The notes below the pieces were generated by a model. The model ran no database searches and was not told the origin of the DNA. It saw only the letters and a list, made by a program, of their open reading frames with translations. From NCBI RefSeq assembly GCF_011761305.1, contig NZ_JAAOZC010000003.1:124001-188000 (forward strand): a stretch of DNA of 64,000 nt, given 5' to 3'. Shown piece after piece: positions 63,860 to 64,000 of the stretch. The position numbers and the translations under genes are program-made. This DNA comes from Sphingomonas vulcanisoli (GTDB lineage: Bacteria; Pseudomonadota; Alphaproteobacteria; Sphingomonadales; Sphingomonadaceae). The first letter of the stretch is position 1; every line of letters starts with the position of its first letter.

Positions 63860-64000
63860 TGACGCCTTTGATTTTGGGAATGGCCGGCCCTGAGCTGGGT
63901 GCGGCCGAGCGGGATTTTTTTACCGGCGTCGATCCGGCGGGCTTCATCCTGTTCAAGCGCAATGTCGTCGATCGCGCGCAGATGAAGCGGCTGACCGACG
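63859..64000 (+). CDS. nagZ: Beta-N-acetylhexosaminidase NagZ, 5' part
   Basis: Begins MTPLILGMAGPELGAAERDFF and continues GVDPAGFILFKRNVVDRAQM, the first strand and helix of GH3 family NagZ (the GxxLxxxE and GGFILFxRN-like region). It would remove GlcNAc from recycled muropeptides. The gene is cut by the window end after 47 codons. ATG 63859 overlaps the stop of the SPOR gene. Confidence 0.9.
   Translation, partial: MTPLILGMAGPELGAAERDFFTGVDPAGFILFKRNVVDRAQMKRLTD

Overview
The window is GC-rich, densely coding alphaproteobacterial chromosome, most likely from a Sphingomonas-like member of the Sphingomonadales. Pointers are the dcw gene order running from mraZ to ftsZ, a complete hopanoid (hpn) cluster next to ispH, a DUF985/DUF6894/SPOR accessory gene set typical of sphingomonads, and many short palindromic repeats between genes. 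No rRNA, phage, transposase or CRISPR array was seen. One tRNA gene is present.

Layout. 1-14353: end of ispH, then hopanoid synthesis in two divergent blocks. hpnA-B-C-D-E-shc and, after a repeat, hpnG lie on the minus strand. hpnI-J-K and a ferritin-like diiron protein lie on the plus strand, and hpnH follows ispH. The set covers squalene synthesis from farnesyl diphosphate (HpnD, HpnC, HpnE), cyclisation (Shc), side-chain addition (HpnH, HpnG) and headgroup tailoring (HpnI, HpnJ, HpnK). 14489-19944: a thioesterase pair, an uncharacterised cassette (50-aa peptide, two large partner proteins, winged-helix regulator), a cupin and a two-lobed retropepsin/TPR protein. 20061-24416: tRNA-Pro, yajC-secD-secF and bamD. 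24542-33571: Spx/ArsC-like protein, recN, a second retropepsin, an EamA transporter, purL, a CAP-domain protein, a lipoprotein and cysteine synthase.

34167-54531: the division and cell-wall cluster mraZ-rsmH-ftsL-ftsI-murE-murF-mraY-murD-ftsW-murG-murC-(64-aa protein)-murB-ddl-ftsQ-ftsA-ftsZ, all on the plus strand and mostly overlapping by 1-14 nt, closed by a terminator after ftsZ. An array of MraZ-type TGGG boxes precedes mraZ, and perfect DnaA boxes precede both mraZ and ftsZ. murD is broken as written by a 262-nt duplicated block rich in poly-C/poly-G. Removing one copy restores a single frame, so this is probably an assembly fault.

54601-64000: DUF427 protein, a ParDE-like toxin-antitoxin pair, a small membrane protein, two SPOR-domain proteins, a dGTPase-like HD protein, a CcdC-like membrane protein, a Crp/Fnr regulator, small accessory genes, argS and the start of nagZ.

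The most distinctive signal is the repeat content. At least three palindromic families (A: GGGGAGG-type ends; B: GAGCGAAGTCGAG arms; C: GCCTGCGCGGGGATGACG-type arms) sit at gene junctions. Some provide the apparent Shine-Dalgarno sequence of the next gene, and two are translated in frame inside hpnI and murD.
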